A stretch of 64,000 nt of DNA from Schistosoma mansoni (taxonomy: Eukaryota; Platyhelminthes; Trematoda; Strigeidida; Schistosomatidae), in the NCBI RefSeq assembly GCF_000237925.1, contig NC_031496.1, positions 7,303,801-7,367,800 of the forward strand. Direction: 5' to 3'. The translations under genes were made by a program, and so were the position numbers. The first letter of the stretch is position 1. Each line of letters starts with the position of its first letter. The notes under the pieces are model-generated. The model was not told where the DNA came from, ran no database searches, and was given only the letters and a program-made list of their open reading frames with translations. Shown one piece after another: positions 22,561-35,900 of the stretch.

Positions 22561-25500
22561 AGGAAGGAGTGATCTGTGACTGTAAATAATTCCCCAAAAT
22601 CAATAGCTCATTAAGTGTTCTACATTGGATGATGACCACATTGTTTCAAGTGGATTTGTTTAGCTGAAGGCGTTCGGACATGCGTCTGCACCAGATCACG
22701 TTACAGCACAGCGTGGGAAACATCTCCTACTATCATTAGCCAGATTAAATCAACCGCTTCTCGATATATTGACAACGCATCAAATATTTCTTTCCAACCT
22801 CTTCGCTTCTGACTTCTGATTTTAACTGAGTGAGGCACAATTCGATTATAGAAGGTGTTACTGGTTAATAGTTGTCAAACTACAATACTGGTGGTATCTT
22901 CAGACCAAACCCTCAATGAAATAAAAAACTGAAGAAGTCAAACCAAAACTTTACCTCCGATAGCAAGGATGAAGGATTACTTGGATAAAAAATATTTATA
23001 GAAGATACCCACAAACAAACACACACATGCAAACCCATACACGAAAAGACCTGACAACTCTCTATATATGGGTGAGTTATGAATCTTGCGAGGAAGGTAC
23101 AGAGACCTGCTATGAAGACGATCAGTAATCAGAAGGTCGGACATTATGAATATCGATTTCTGCACCCGGGATGACATTTTCTTGGTTATGGGAGAACACA
23201 ACAACCTAATGGTGGCGACCATCAAAATTTAAGTACATTACATCATCCAAACAGAAGGTACTGCACGGAGCATCCATATTTCACTATTGAGTTAACTCAA
23301 AAAGAAGTGAAAACCACAGGGCTTCATGAGGCTTGACCTTAATCTGTTCACATTATCTGTGTAAACTATTTGTTAACTCGTTCTGGTCTTTATCTCTTCT
23401 AAGCTTGTCTGTATCGTAAGGTATTAGTTTTCATCCTGCAACGAACCAACCCCCCTCCCTACTAGTGTGATACCTGCTAGTTCTAATAATCACTACTCCA
23501 GAGTAAGTGCTCTCGTATGGCTAACAGTAGAATTACTGTGCTCCTTTTTGTTTGTGGAGCCCCAACGAAAATTTCCGAGGGTATGACCACAGATATTGAA
23601 AAAGTGGTAATTGGTTTGTGTCATCGAAATGTTTATTCGATTTCTCAAGGTATACATTTTCTTTTAATCCAAATATGTATAAATGTAGCAATTGGGGAAG
23701 CCATTTGTCTCTAGGTGCAATCAAAGCCCGTTGCTCTTAAGAAGTTAATCACGGAACAAATTATTGGCTTTAATATCCACTTTAAAACAATAAAACTAGT
23801 CAATGATATAATTTTTAAAGTAATTAATATTGTTGTGTAACAGGCGAGTTAGAGAAGCATGAAGACGGAAGGTGTGGAAAATTATTCACTAATGTGTGTG
23901 GAGGTATGAACAGCATATTTAACCATGGTTGTTTTAGTGTTATTTCTCTCACATGATCAAGAGATATTAACTCTAAATTAACTGTCTAATTCATTAGAGT
24001 TGATGCAACTGAGTGACTAAACTACTTACAATTGACAGTATCAAAGATCGTGAAATGTTCCGTTTCATGAAAAATAGGGCATACAAAAATCAGTCTGTTT
24101 ACGCTAGCTCGACTCAAGATACTGGATTTTTCAATCATTTACACATATTTGTCATGTCCTCAACTTTCACCCACATTCAGATTTATGCTTGTTGTTCTAA
24201 CTACTTTCTTGTGATCATATTATGGTCGACAAACCAAATGTTACATGGTGTCAGAGCATCTAACTTAACCAACCCCATTGTCTTGAGACTGACGCGTCTA
24301 CCTTTCATAAAAATACTTCGACTGCCAAGTACTTGGCCGGTTCAAGAGAACGTTTCAGGCCATATGACTGTCAACCATTTTTGAATTTCTCCGAAAGCTC
24401 CCGAGATTCTGTTCTCATGGTATAAACCTAGATCAGAAAAAATGAAGATATTGGGTATTGAAAGCCGCAACTATTGTGTTTTGCGTTACGAGAGGCACTT
24501 AAGTCTGTTAGTTTGGTATATCTGTTTAAAAGATTAGGATGTTTTTTTGTTTTAACATCTCAGGTATTATCAAATGCCTAATATTTTGTGTCATTCACAA
24601 GTTTCACGCATATAATTTTTTGTAGAAGGACAGGTGACTGTATAGTCACATTCCACACATATTTGATGACCTCATCGCTCCCGTCACCAACAGTCTAAGT
24701 AGATTTAGGTTCACGAGCTTTTGTATCAACTGGATTCGTACTCATTGGTTCTTACTTTCAAAATGTCAGTCACCTGTTGCTACCAAATACATAAACTAGT
24801 TGAACGGAAGCCTCAAGGCCTCAGTTCATTATGCAGCCATTTGAAAGAAAAAGATAGTTGTTACCTTTTGTGAGACTCCGAAAAGAGTGTGACTCGCACT
24901 TTTTTCACGAAAACGTTGTAGCAGATTATAGTTCGTCCTCAAGGAAAGTTAGTTTGTTGGCTGTTGTTGTTTATGATGAACTTTATTAAATATCCAGGTA
25001 TCTTTTCGAGAATGTATGTAATTTAAATTAGTGGTTAACAAAAATTTTTTGCGTTCGTGGCGAAGTTTCGCCAGCTTACTATGTACTACTGACGAAACTA
25101 CAGGGTATGAGAGGTACTAAACTAATTCCAAAACTTTACATATCATTCTTCTACTTATCCTAATTTCAAAATAGCTTTAGAACATCGGTATATATTCACA
25201 TATACTTTGCTGTCTTTACATTAATATACTGGTGTAAAGTGTCACAACTCAGACCGACTGATTTCGCAAAATTTTACTTGACTGTTATCCGTATGATCTT
25301 AATCAACAGTGGTGCATTGGTCACATAATTCAACTAATAACCACAAGGTTTCAAATTCAGATCTCAGTACGTTTAACTTGGTTTATGCAGTCAGATTATT
25401 TACCACACAAAATTAATACGTGGTTCACGTATGAGTAAAAAGGCTTGTTATTAGTTACTGATATCCACTTAAATGTGTCACAGGTCTAGATTTTAGTTTA

Positions 25501-25830
25501 TATAATCGAATGTCAACTGTGTTCAAACAACAGTCTTCATTTTGAACGTGTATTTCGTCCTTGAGATTCAGCCCTTGCTGTTCGGTTTTATTCTTTGCCC
25601 GAATGAAGATGTTTTTAATATTTTGTGTTGTTAAAAGTGAATGTTCCCGATACAGAAGCTAGTAGGGAATCCATGTAGTAGTTAGAGTGGGTTGATGACA
25701 TTTCACAACACCCTTCTTTAGAGACGCTTGAGAAAAGTAATGATTCATGCTAAGTGTGTATATATGTAGGCGAGCCGACAAAGTGAAAAGAGGTAAAAAG
25801 AAAATAAAGTTGAAGATAAATTTATTTACT
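22561..25830. other. 3.3 kb without a recognised gene
   Basis: No domain or splice-consistent exon was found. The longest open frame, 24013-24384 plus (123 codons), has no recognisable domain and no coding bias I can see. A sequence TGGTGTCAGAGC at 24246 looks like an LTR-element primer-binding site but has no partner. A few C-rich patches (23446-23460) are unexplained. Confidence 0.4.
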
Positions 25831-26355
25831 TTGAGATGGAGCCCCTAAAAGCCCTGGAACAGTCGGATGTGGGGAGGGTTCGCTCTCCCTCTCAAAATGC
25901 TCTCACATGGCCACGTGCATACAGCCACTATCAAGCAAGTCCTACTCACTTCTTTCTCGCGACATTACTGTTGTTTACGAAATTGAGAGGACGAAAAGCG
26001 AATGTCCGGCGTTTTAACCGGGTCGGTGGATATGGAGGATCCATCTAGGCTAGTTGGAAAACCCTGATTCCAAGCCAAAGACGCACACGAGCTCCAGGAT
26101 CTTAAGGAAACAAATGGTGTGTGAACCTATTGTTGGTCACCAACTACCATGGGTTCGCATCTCCTTATGTTGATCCACTGCCTTGTGGATTAGACCTTTA
26201 GGTCGAAGGCTCCGGTTGTGGCCCCCTAAGAAAACCACCTGCTTCGGTCTGAGCACCCGGACAGTATCACAACCCACGCACAAACCAGGTGACTTATATG
26301 GTGCATATCTATTTGGTGCCCCTTCGTTCCAATGTTTATGATTTTAAATAAGTAA
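25831..26355 (+). repeat. R1 repeat, near full-length copy
   Basis: About 525 bp, ends in AAATAAGTAAATAAAATA. Strongly similar to 27205-27735. Conserved blocks: CTCACATGGCCACGTGCAT, CGAAATTGAGAGGACGAAAA, CCGGCGTTTTAACCGGGTC, CATGGGTTCGCATCTCC, GCCCCCTAAGAAAACCACC. An open frame at 25836-26048 is shared between copies but is repeat sequence, with no protein resemblance. Confidence 0.85.
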
Positions 26356-27121
26356 ATAAAATATACAAGCATTTGATCCAATATCATTATTCTTACTGAT
26401 ACCTTCAGTGTCTATTAATTCATCAATCAACACAAGGATTCCGTAGGTCACTGATTACCCATATGCAGTATGCGTACTAGGCTGTCAACTACAATTAATA
26501 TATGAGTATTAGTGATACTGCAAAGTCCGAAAATCACGATGTAGGTAGGATATTTTTTATCCGTATACACTTTATTTTCCAACTTACTGCTTACAGAGCC
26601 ATATGTTAGTCAAACTACCAAAAACATATACACAATGTTCAGAGGTGAATTTCGGACTTAAATGTCTAGATCTAACTTTTAGGTTCCTGTCATTCCCATA
26701 GCCTTAAACTAAACATACCAAGATTAAGTGAACGACACGAGTTGTAGGTTGATTTGAAAGGTTAAACATGAATAATACGAGAAATGTTAATAATTTACAA
26801 GATGAGTTTATCGAACAATTTCACTCAATGAGGCAGTGGTTGGAAAATTCATAATCTAAACAATTGAACGATATACAGGATAGAATGTAGCGTTGCTATG
26901 CGTTTTTAACACACTTTATAACTAGTCAAACCTTAATGAAACGTACACAGTATTGTAACAATGTGGGGTTACTTGAGCTACAAATCAAACCACCCTCAAG
27001 AAAGTCTACACAAAGAGAATTATGTACAAAATAACCCATATAGAGTGGTTTTAATTAACGTTTTTATTTCTACATTTCTTTCGCTGAATGCAAAACACTG
27101 GTACAGGTTCTACTTACATTA
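26356..27121. other. Spacer between R1 copies, nothing recognised
   Basis: AT-rich; an open frame 26961-27200 runs into the inverted duplication and has no recognisable content. Confidence 0.4.
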
Positions 27122-28604
27122 CAGTACCTGGGTATTATCCCAGCTCACGCACAAATTTAACGATTTACTGCGTGATATATATATATATTTAGAAACTTGA
27201 CAATCTATAATGTCTCATATCAGCCCACGAATGCCCTGGTGCGGCCGAGAGTAGAGGAAGTCAGCTCTCCCTCGCAAAATGCTCTCACACGGCCACGTGC
27301 ATACAGCCACTATCAGGCAAGTCCTACTCACTTCTTTCTCGCGACATTACTGTTGTTTACGAAATTGAGAGAACGAAAAGCGAATGTCCGGCGTTTTAAC
27401 CGGGTCGGTGGATATGGAGGATCCATCTAGGCTAGTTGGAAAACCCTGATTCCAAGCCAAAGACGCACACGAGCTCCAGGATCTTAAGGAAACAAATGGT
27501 GTGTGAACCTATTGTTGGTCACCAACTACCATGGGTTCGCATCTCCTTATGTTGATCCACTGCCTTGTGGATTAGACCTTTAGGTCGAAGGCTCCGGTTG
27601 TGGCCCCCTAAGAAAACCACCTGCTTCGGTCTGAGCACCCGGACAGTTCCACAGCCCACATACAAATCAAGTGACTTGTGTAGCGCATAGGTATTTGGTG
27701 CCCCTTTGTAACAATATTTATGTGTTCAAATAAACAGATTGTGATGTAGCTGGACGATCATTCAGTGACATTGGTGATAACTAGTTTACCACTAACATAC
27801 CTAGACCCAACCAATCACAACGTCGTTTTAGAACTTCTTAAACATCTTAAAGTCAACAGTGAGCTACTAGGATAAAACAGCTGTCGAGTGCTCCTCAGTT
27901 CTCAATGATAACTCAGCCTACAAATATACATCTGACTAATAATACAACAAAATTACCAGTACTTAACGATAGGACATTCTTACGAAAAACGACCTTACCT
28001 GATAATTCTGAATGTTTAGACTTCCCATTTGTGTGAATATTATGTTTATTTTGAGTTTCGCGTGTTTCAAAAAAGTCCAAATCCAGAATTTGGTTTATTT
28101 GACCTAAATATGAAAATGAAAACGGATGAGAAATATTTACGAAATGATGGGATGCTTAATATTATATATCGGTTGTCTATAAGAACCATTTTTAAGCAAC
28201 AGAAGAATTAAACAGATTACAATGTATAATTGATCAGGTAGTGGAATGCATCATTTCATTCATTTGTTAAACTTACATTTCTGTTATAATAATAGAAATA
28301 TGTAGTGTTGAAAGAAAACGGTTCGCTCACTCCAACCTTGTTAGTGCCATAGGCACATGGTCTATGCAATAGTACAAATATTTTAGAGTGTGATCTAACA
28401 TATAGGGCAAAATGTTGCTGAGCATAATTCCCGCTAGTAATCATTCGAAGTTTATAAACTAATGCAAAAATTTTTAAATGTGATGGATACAATCGATTAG
28501 TATAGAGAATGAAATTAACTCCGAATGAGTCAGGAATATCTTACACTACTTACTCCGATCTACGGTATTCAGTTACTTGTTTAATAGATCGTCAAATCTA
28601 ACTA
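27122..28604 (+). repeat. Arm A of a 1.5 kb inverted duplication
   Basis: Nearly identical to the reverse strand of 45422-46905. Shared open frames show the identity: 28029-28211 plus equals 45814-45996 minus with 2 differing residues in 60, and 28256-28492 minus equals 45533-45769 plus with about 2 in 78. The arm contains an R1 copy (27205-27735) that is also in the other arm, so R1 was there before duplication. The match continues at 29053-29097 (with 45347-45390) after an interruption of ~450 bp. Confidence 0.88.
27205..27735 (+). repeat. R1 repeat copy inside inverted-duplication arm A
   Basis: Begins near GCCCACGAATGCCCTGGTG and ends ATTTATGTGTTCAAATAAACAG. Over ~90% similar to 25831-26355 and to the minus-strand copy at 46295-46830. 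Confidence 0.85.
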
Positions 28605-29052
28605 GACTTCTCTCTGCCAGGGAAGTCCTACTCACTGCCTTCTCGTGGCGGGGGTGTTGTTTACGAAATTGAGAGGACGAAAAGCGAATGTCCGGCGCTT
28701 TAACCGGGTTGGTGGACAAGGTGAGTCCACACAGGGGAGTTGGAAAACAATCATTCCAAACCAATGGTGTACATGGGCTCCAGTATCCTGAGGGAACAAA
28801 TATCGTACGAATCAACCGTTGATCACCGGCTACCATGGGACTGCATCTCTTCACGATGCTCCACTGCCTTGTGGATCAGACATTCAGGTCAAAGGCTCCG
28901 GGTGTGGCCCCTTAAGAAAACCACCTGCTTCAGTCTGGGCACCTGGGCAGTATCACAGCCCTCACACAAATCGAATGAGATTTGTGTGGCGCATATGTAT
29001 CTGGTGCTTCCTTGTACCAATATTTATGTGTTTAAATAATAATAATAATAAT
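28605..29052 (+). repeat. R1 repeat inserted into the inverted-duplication sequence
   Basis: 5'-truncated R1 (starts CTCTGCCAGGGAAGTCCTAC) ending ATTTATGTGTTTAAATAA and an (AAT)6-type tail at 29034-29053. It interrupts sequence that is continuous at 45347-45440, and about 30 bp of target are missing. This is what a 5'-truncated retrotransposed copy looks like. Confidence 0.85.
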
Positions 29053-29097
29053 AAAACATGATGTTCTCCCGACTTATGTAACTCATTTACAGAATAC

Positions 29098-29165
29098 AAA
29101 AATCAAGTGACTTGTGTGGCGCATATGTATTCGGTTCTCCTTTGTACGTTCAAGTAAATAAATAA
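29098..29165 (+). repeat. R1 3'-end fragment
   Basis: AAATCAAGTGACTTGTGTGG, CGCATATGTATTCGG, then TTCAAGTAAATAAATAAG: the last ~65 bp of R1 with an (AAAT)n tail. Confidence 0.65.
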
Positions 29166-29324
29166 GTAGCTTTATATTCCCAATTTGTCGCCCGTGAATT
29201 CCATACTTATTTTCGACTTTAAGGACATGAGTTTTTCACGTTCATATGTTCAACTTGCTTTTACAGTAATCCCAATTGCATCATAGTTCATGGTTTGCAT
29301 ATTCCTGATGACTCAGGATCTTCA

Positions 29325-30292
29325 GTCAGTCAGTCAGTCACAACGTAGAACTTCGTACGTACGTACATCAGTTCGAGTTGCCATACCACATTAGCACAGA
29401 GATGCAGTTGTCGATTCAAATCCCATAGTGGTAGAAGTAGTAGGAGTATAATCAGAAATCCAAAAGATTAGGGGTTTCAAGAAATTATTGAAGGAGTATA
29501 GTACAGTGAAATAAATTTGGAAAGAGAAAAAGATAAAGACATGAGGAATTCAGAAGATTAGAATTTGGTAGAACACAAAGAGTGGATGCATCTTCGCCAT
29601 TGCAAACGATTTTGAGCCATGTCATTCAAGGTCTCTAACCATCGGTTGCTGTCATCTCGCGAATCCCAACCAGGTAGTCTACACCTACCAACATGGCCCA
29701 GTCCACTTGTCAGTGACTTCATTGATTTGTGCCACGTTTTGGTCTGGCCACCCCTAGCTTTCTTCCAACCTACTCCTACACCATGAAACATTGCACGTCG
29801 GGGCAGTCGGTGGTCGGGCATACGTAACACATGTCCCAGCCATCTCAACTGATGAAGTTTCACTACTTCATCAATCGATTTGCCATCCCTACCTAGTACT
29901 CGTTTCCTAACAACTGCATTACTTACCCGGTGGTCCCAGGATATACGAGCAATGCTTCGAAGACACCTATGATCGAACACTAGTAGCCTACGAATATCCT
30001 CTACTCTTATTGGCCATGTTTCACTGCCATAGAGTAGGACGGAGCGAACTGCTGCACAGTAAACCCGTCCTTTGGTTGCTAGACGGATATCTCGCCTACG
30101 CCATAAATGACGCAAGTTGGCGAAAGCTAGACGAGCCTTCTGTATCCGTGCTGAGATTTCGTCACATACCAGACCACAAGGGCTGATGAGACTTCCAAGA
30201 TAAGTGAAGTGGTCTACACGCTCAACTACTTCACTCCCTATCATTAGTTCAGGTGTCGATGCAACCCAATCCTGAAGCCACTCAGGATCTTG
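29325..30292 (-). mobile_element. RTE-clade LINE, 5'-truncated young 3' end
   Basis: Same family as 13050-16930. The 3' end is the (TGAC)n tail, seen as CAGTCAGTCAGTCAGTCA at 29325-29342. The C-terminal frame is open for 228 codons (29558-30244). Truncated near 30292. Confidence 0.88.
29558..30244 (-). pseudogene. RTE LINE C-terminal region, uninterrupted
   Basis: Reads VERVDHFTYLGSLISPCG, ARIQKARLAFANLRHLWRR, YCAAVRSVLLYGSETWPIR, LRWLGHVLRMPDHRLPRRAM, TKTWHKSMKSLTSGLGHVG and ends MAQNRLQWRRCIHSLCSTKF. Without endonuclease or RT it is a dead fragment, but lack of any break over 228 codons says this insertion is younger than the 13-17 kb copy. Confidence 0.85.
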
Positions 30293-30839
30293 GTGGCTTT
30301 GTAACTATATTGTTCTACAGGATAAATCATTTCTGATAAATTTGAGAGCCTTGTCAACAGGAATATTCATAAACTTGCTGAAATGTGGATGGTTGATTTC
30401 ACCCTCTTATTTCATGTAGTTTTTCGACAAGTGCGAGTTAATCTTTACTCCATGTATTTAAAAATCGCGCTGCATTTATAAGATTACAACTGTAGAAGTA
30501 CCAAGCTTTGAAGTTTTTTTTGACTTGAGTGTGAATAAGTATTTACGTTATAAAGGTTATCTTGTTAATAATGCTCTTGTACTATGAGATGCCATTTTAG
30601 CAAAGTAGAATAACACCATAGATGTTCCTTGGTTCTACTGTTATACCAAGACGCAAACACTAAAATTCCCAGATCCAATGTATTTTTGTATAAAGACAGT
30701 ACAGCGAAGAGAATTTTCTCGACGATTTATGTATGTTTAAGCCAAAATCTGAACGTAGACGTCTTCAAATAAACGACTAAATGATTTTATGGAATAATAA
30801 TTCACATAACTACTGCTCTTAAAATGTCTCAGATTCAGT
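30293..30839. other. Intergenic, nothing recognised
   Basis: No supported feature. Confidence 0.4.
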
Positions 30840-31350
30840 TGTATGGAGTTCACCTTATTCTTCAGGGATTGGTCCCTTTCCCGGAGACTCACTAGCTAAC
30901 TTTGAGTATGCACACAACACTACCTTGTTTGGTGGAGAAGCTGATCAAGTTTAGTGTTTGAAATACTTTGAACAACAATTCGGGAACTTTCGGGTGGATT
31001 TCTTTTAAAACCTGCGTTAACTCCCAGATTGATTAAAAGGTATTAAACTGCTTTGGTCATTTCACTTATATTTTAAGTCTCATCGCATTTGGTGAATTGA
31101 GGTGTATCACGTATTTTTAACCACCACCTACCTCGACGCCTAATGCTCGCTGGATTAAAAATGGGTCAAAGGGAAGCTACGGGTGTCAAACCACAGTATC
31201 AGTCCACAAAGTTATTGACTATTAGTCTGAACGATGTTCGTGGGTGCTGGCTAGCGTTTACGCGATAACAGCATCCAGTGTTTGGAAAAGTTGATTAATA
31301 TGTCTCAGAATCGATCACAATGACAAATATGTATTCACTCTTGATCTTTT
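30840..31350 (+). mobile_element. RTE-clade LINE, eroded fragment
   Basis: Pieces of the RTE family in order: a degraded YADD region (SLANFEYAHNTTLFGGEA at about 30888-30941), then GQREATGVK and a decayed end equivalent to NRSQWRMCIHSL at 31312-31348 (TCGATCACAATGACAAATATG). Many breaks; an old copy. Confidence 0.6.
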
Positions 31351-32002
31351 GCACTTTGAGTTTTAGTTTTTTCTACTGTTTACTCACCAAGGTGGTTCAC
31401 TGTTCTCGAGCCGTCTTCGCTATTACTAGTCACTTGTTTTGCCTTAGTACCGCACAATGTAACATGCCTTCCTTGTATTGTTACTTGATGTATTCCATTC
31501 TATACGTCAAACAAACCTACCTTTTGATCGTAATAACGAAATTGCGGTTATAATCGGATTAGTCAAATACCGATTTCCAGTAAAATTCTAATAATCGGGC
31601 TTTAATACTATCCAAGGGTGTGGTTTCGAAGGTCCAAATATTCTACTTCTTTCAGATAGTTTCATTACAATTTGTGTCGTTTGCATTTAATGGCTTTGAG
31701 TTAAAAACTATTCTCATTTTCAGATATAATGTGTTCAATAAGAGGTTGAAGTTATCAAATATGATTGTGTAAGAAAATGATGAATGAATACATTTCTGAA
31801 GTTTCAAAAGATAGTGCGAAATCAGATATGTAGTTTCCTAATCTCATAATGACTCCCTAAAAAGTATTTATTTGCTGTACTCAATTTATAGTCTTACTTA
31901 TTCTAAAACTTTTTCTATTAATTGTCTAGTGATGCAAGAAACCACAGGAATATTACATCATAATTATGGAAACTTCTAAACAGACTTGCATTGTATTAGG
32001 TG
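31351..32002. other. Region upstream of the aftiphilin coding exon
   Basis: May hold the promoter, 5' UTR or an upstream exon of the aftiphilin-like gene. I could not choose a transcription start; no exon with coding features was seen. Confidence 0.35.
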
Positions 32003-32904
32003 ATGAATATAAAGGTTGGTTGTGCTAACTTTCCAATAATTAGATCCATTATTTTACAATTAGATGACAATGTGAATCTCAAATTATCATATCCAACTAA
32101 CTACTTCAATAGTATCGAGGACTCTGACTTATCGCATGTAAATGAAAATGGAATATCCGATGGTTATGCAGAAATATATTCCCCTACTGGTAGTATGTCT
32201 AGTTCAGAATCAGTAGAAATTCCGTATGATATTCCTGATAGTCAAAAGTATCGTGATCTCGGTGCATATATAAACTCAGTTGTGGTTGCTGCTTGTAAGA
32301 ATGAATCCTTAAATTCTGTAGAACCCTGTTCACAGTTATCACAAAAAGGAACTGCATATATAACCAATCTAGAATTAACCGAGTCGAACATTGAAATGGT
32401 ACATGATGCACCTACCAATATAGACCATGCAGATACATCAAATGTGATGGAAATAAATAACAAACATGACATTCCTTCATCTCCTCTTCCTCAGAAGCAT
32501 TCAGCTGGAACTCTGAGGTCAGATTGTTTTAAAGACTCTCATACTGATGAAAACTTTGTAGAGGAATTTGCTGATTTTGTGAGTAATGGCCCTGTTGATG
32601 AAGATTGGGCTATATTTCCACCCGAAGTACATAAAAACATAGTTGACGTTATGGATGATAAGCCTCCCATAACAAATTCTCGGAATTCTTTGGAATCAGA
32701 TGATAATGAAGACTTTGGAGACTTCACTAATTTTACACCAAACATTGTTTCTGCCACAACAACGATTGTAAATATTCCGAACAACGCTGAACCTCCAAAA
32801 GGAAAACAATCATCTACTCCTGGTATTTTGGTATGTTTTTGTTCGTTTATATGTAATTCTAAAACCTAAAATGATGTGTTCATTAAAAAAGTTAATATTA
32901 ATGA

Positions 32905-32981
<77 letters not shown>

Positions 32982-35900
32982 TACTCTTCTGTGCCAAGAT
33001 TTGTGTCTAAATAAATATTAAGATGTTATTTCAAGCAACTATTAGTTTTGGTAAAGTAGAAAACCCATATTTAGTAACGTAATCTTGAAGTTCTGTTCCT
33101 AAGTTTGTTTCATTCGGACTTCGATCAGAAATCCTTTAGTTGACTTTTATTCAGACTGTAATAGCGCATATTCCTTGATTCTACTGGGATCAAATCTCCA
33201 GCTTTTTAATAATAAAATTGTCGAATTCTGTTTCAAGGCTGATAGATTTAAATTCTTGTTGTCTCATGAATGTTACAGCTAGAAGCTGTATGCAAATTTT
33301 TTAAAAGGAACCTCAATTGTTAGAGCATACTCGCTTTTAAAATAGATGATAAACAGTAATATTAAAAATGATTTGACATGGATGAAGATCTTAAGTTAGT
33401 GTGATAATGAAGGATTTAGAAATAGTATTAAGTCAACGCTGAAAATAATCATTGAATGGGTCAAACTTAATAGTCACATGTACATTATTTGATAAAATAA
33501 CTGTATGAGAACCTGAAGAGTCTGTAAACATCTTCACTGGATTTTTAATTTTCGTTTGTTCAGTCAGTCAGTCACAACGCATGACGTGGTACTTATGTAC
33601 ATCGGTTCAAGTTCCCATACCCCATTAGCACACAGAGATGAAATTGTCAAATCAAATCTCGGAATAGTAGAGATAGTAATAGTGTGAGTGGTAATAGGAA
33701 ATATTAGGCATCGAAGATACGGTCCGAAGGGAAAAATAAGTTAGTGAAATAAAAAAAAAACATGTTATGAGGAATTTAGAATCACAAAATTTGGGGGAAG
33801 ACTAAGAATGGATGCACCTGTTCCGTTGCAAATGATTTTAAGCCGTGTCATTCACACTCCTTAACCATTCGTTATGATAATCACGTGAACCCAAACTAGG
33901 TAGCTACATCTATTAACATGACTCAGTCCAACTGTCAATGGTTTATCAGTAAGGGGTTGTGGTTACACACGACCTTTTTATTAGTATTTTCCTTGTTAGC
34001 TTCGTACTTGTTGAGACCTTACCGCCGTAGATGAAAATCCGTGGTATTAGACGAGGTGTGCATTTCTGGGGTCGACCTTTTCTAACCCCACCGTTCATTT
34101 TGATAAGGCAGCATCGCTGTTATGCTGGTTTTCTGGAGGAAACACCTAACTTCCGTTACACCTTTATACAGTCACCAGTGCGACCTTGCCCTTGGACCTT
34201 AGGTTTTTCGCTTTTAGTCTTACCGCTCTTCAACCGACCTGCTTGGCATGGTAGGACCTTTAGGAGCGATTGTTCCCGCTAGTATCGCTCGATTAGTTCA
34301 TGACGATAGGCAATCCCGATCACCATATCAAGGTAGCGGCAACGGTTGGGCTCTAGACCACTGAGTTGACATTAACCGGTGTTAGTGCCTAACTTAAACC
34401 AATCCACGAAATCGCTCGACCATCTTCCATTGTTTCCGGTACGTAACTGCCTCACATTCGACATGGTTGGACTCCACTGGTCACGGCTTCTCACTAGAAC
34501 TAATTATCAATTACCGATAATTATCATGTGCTCATTAGGGACTAGCTACGAGAGGTATCATCTGCGTCAATAAGTGAGTTTCCTACTGACTGTTGTTCAA
34601 ACTAAATCACACTCATTCTGTGTATGATTTATTTGCCAGATAATTTACCTTGAAATTCAGTATGTGCATCTGTTAGCATATATTTGTTTTTATGTCCTAT
34701 AGGAACGCTTATTACAGAAATTGGAGCCATCATTGGATAAAGCTTTTGGACTTCATTTCAATCACCAGACTGATGAAAATTTAAATTCGTCAATAGAAAC
34801 TCTTAATATCAGTCGACTACACACAAATATCAATAAATCTATTGGCTCATCATCAAATAAAGTTTCAACTTCGATAAACTCTGGATTAAACATAGTTAAT
34901 AATCGGTAATTATTATAAATACTTTTCTCATTAATATGATTCTACATAAGTATATTTGTATATTCGAGTTTGCTTAGTAGATATAATAATAATATATTCT
35001 GAAAATAATAACAGAATTCATACCATTTACAGGTATAATCGATTTGATATCGGTAATAATATAAAATGTGGAGAACAGATATGTAGTATTAGATTGTTTG
35101 AAGTGTTCTAGTTCAAAAATTGTTTAGGTAGTACATTTTCCACTTGTATTACAATAATGAAAGGCATCAACTGGGGAATTTCAATTCCTTTTTTAAGTGA
35201 ATATTTTGTTGGTGTATGAACGGTGTATTTAAGGTCGTTTCCCACGCCATAACACTTTGATTATAATAATCTACAACTAGGGAAAATAAAGCGGAGACAG
35301 AGAGCACGGGACAACAAAAGAAACAATTACAACGATAGGTCTATCAGGTCTACCGTAATACATGTGCCAGATTATTTTATGACATACCATTCGTGTTAGA
35401 TATTATTCACATTATTTAAGGTTGCCAGGAATGATGTTAGTCTAAAGTAACAGCATTTAGGAAGGTTTACTTAGTGGGTTCGGTAGTAAAAAGGCTTGGA
35501 CACTCAAAGTATCTATAATATGTTTTGCGGAATATGATATACTTACAGGCATGGGAACATTCAAAGCATTTTTAAAGGAGAAGTAAACATCAGTGCGACG
35601 GACAAAGGATGGAGGTGTTTTTTCTCACGGACAAATTGTGCTAGATTATTCCATAGTCTGGAAAATTTTCTTGTAAATTAACTCTTACGGGGAGAAGATT
35701 TAGAATGTTGTTGTTTCACCAATGACAGAATCACGGACTCTGTAGCTAGGATTTTCTGCATTTTGAATTGCTTCATTGGATGTGATATATAGTTTACTAA
35801 GTATTTTGAAGAAGATTGGATTTAGTTTAAGTCTCCTCTTCCGTAAAGGGTCGAGTCGAAGTTTATTGCATCTAGATTTATAATTTAAGGTACAAGCAGT

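Noticed and set aside
24246-24260. TGGTGTCAGAGC, similar to an LTR-element primer-binding site for initiator tRNA-Met
   Set aside because: No LTR, no second copy and no gag/pol nearby; a 12-base resemblance alone is weak.
24013-24384. 123-codon open frame, longest in its region
   Set aside because: Low-complexity composition, no motif, no exon borders, and flanked by AT-rich DNA.
25545-25600. Reverse-strand CTGAATCTCAAGGACGAAA, like a hammerhead core
   Set aside because: CUGANGA box is not satisfied, stem I does not pair and the flanks do not match any SINE copy here.
25836-26048. 70-codon frame shared with 27197-27430 and the minus strand near 46600-46930
   Set aside because: Conserved because it lies in R1 repeat copies; other copies are truncated or broken in it, and it has no protein resemblance.
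28029-28492. Two small frames repeated at 45533-45996, looking like conserved genes
   Set aside because: They are conserved only through the recent inverted duplication, on opposite strands, with no domain or splice support.
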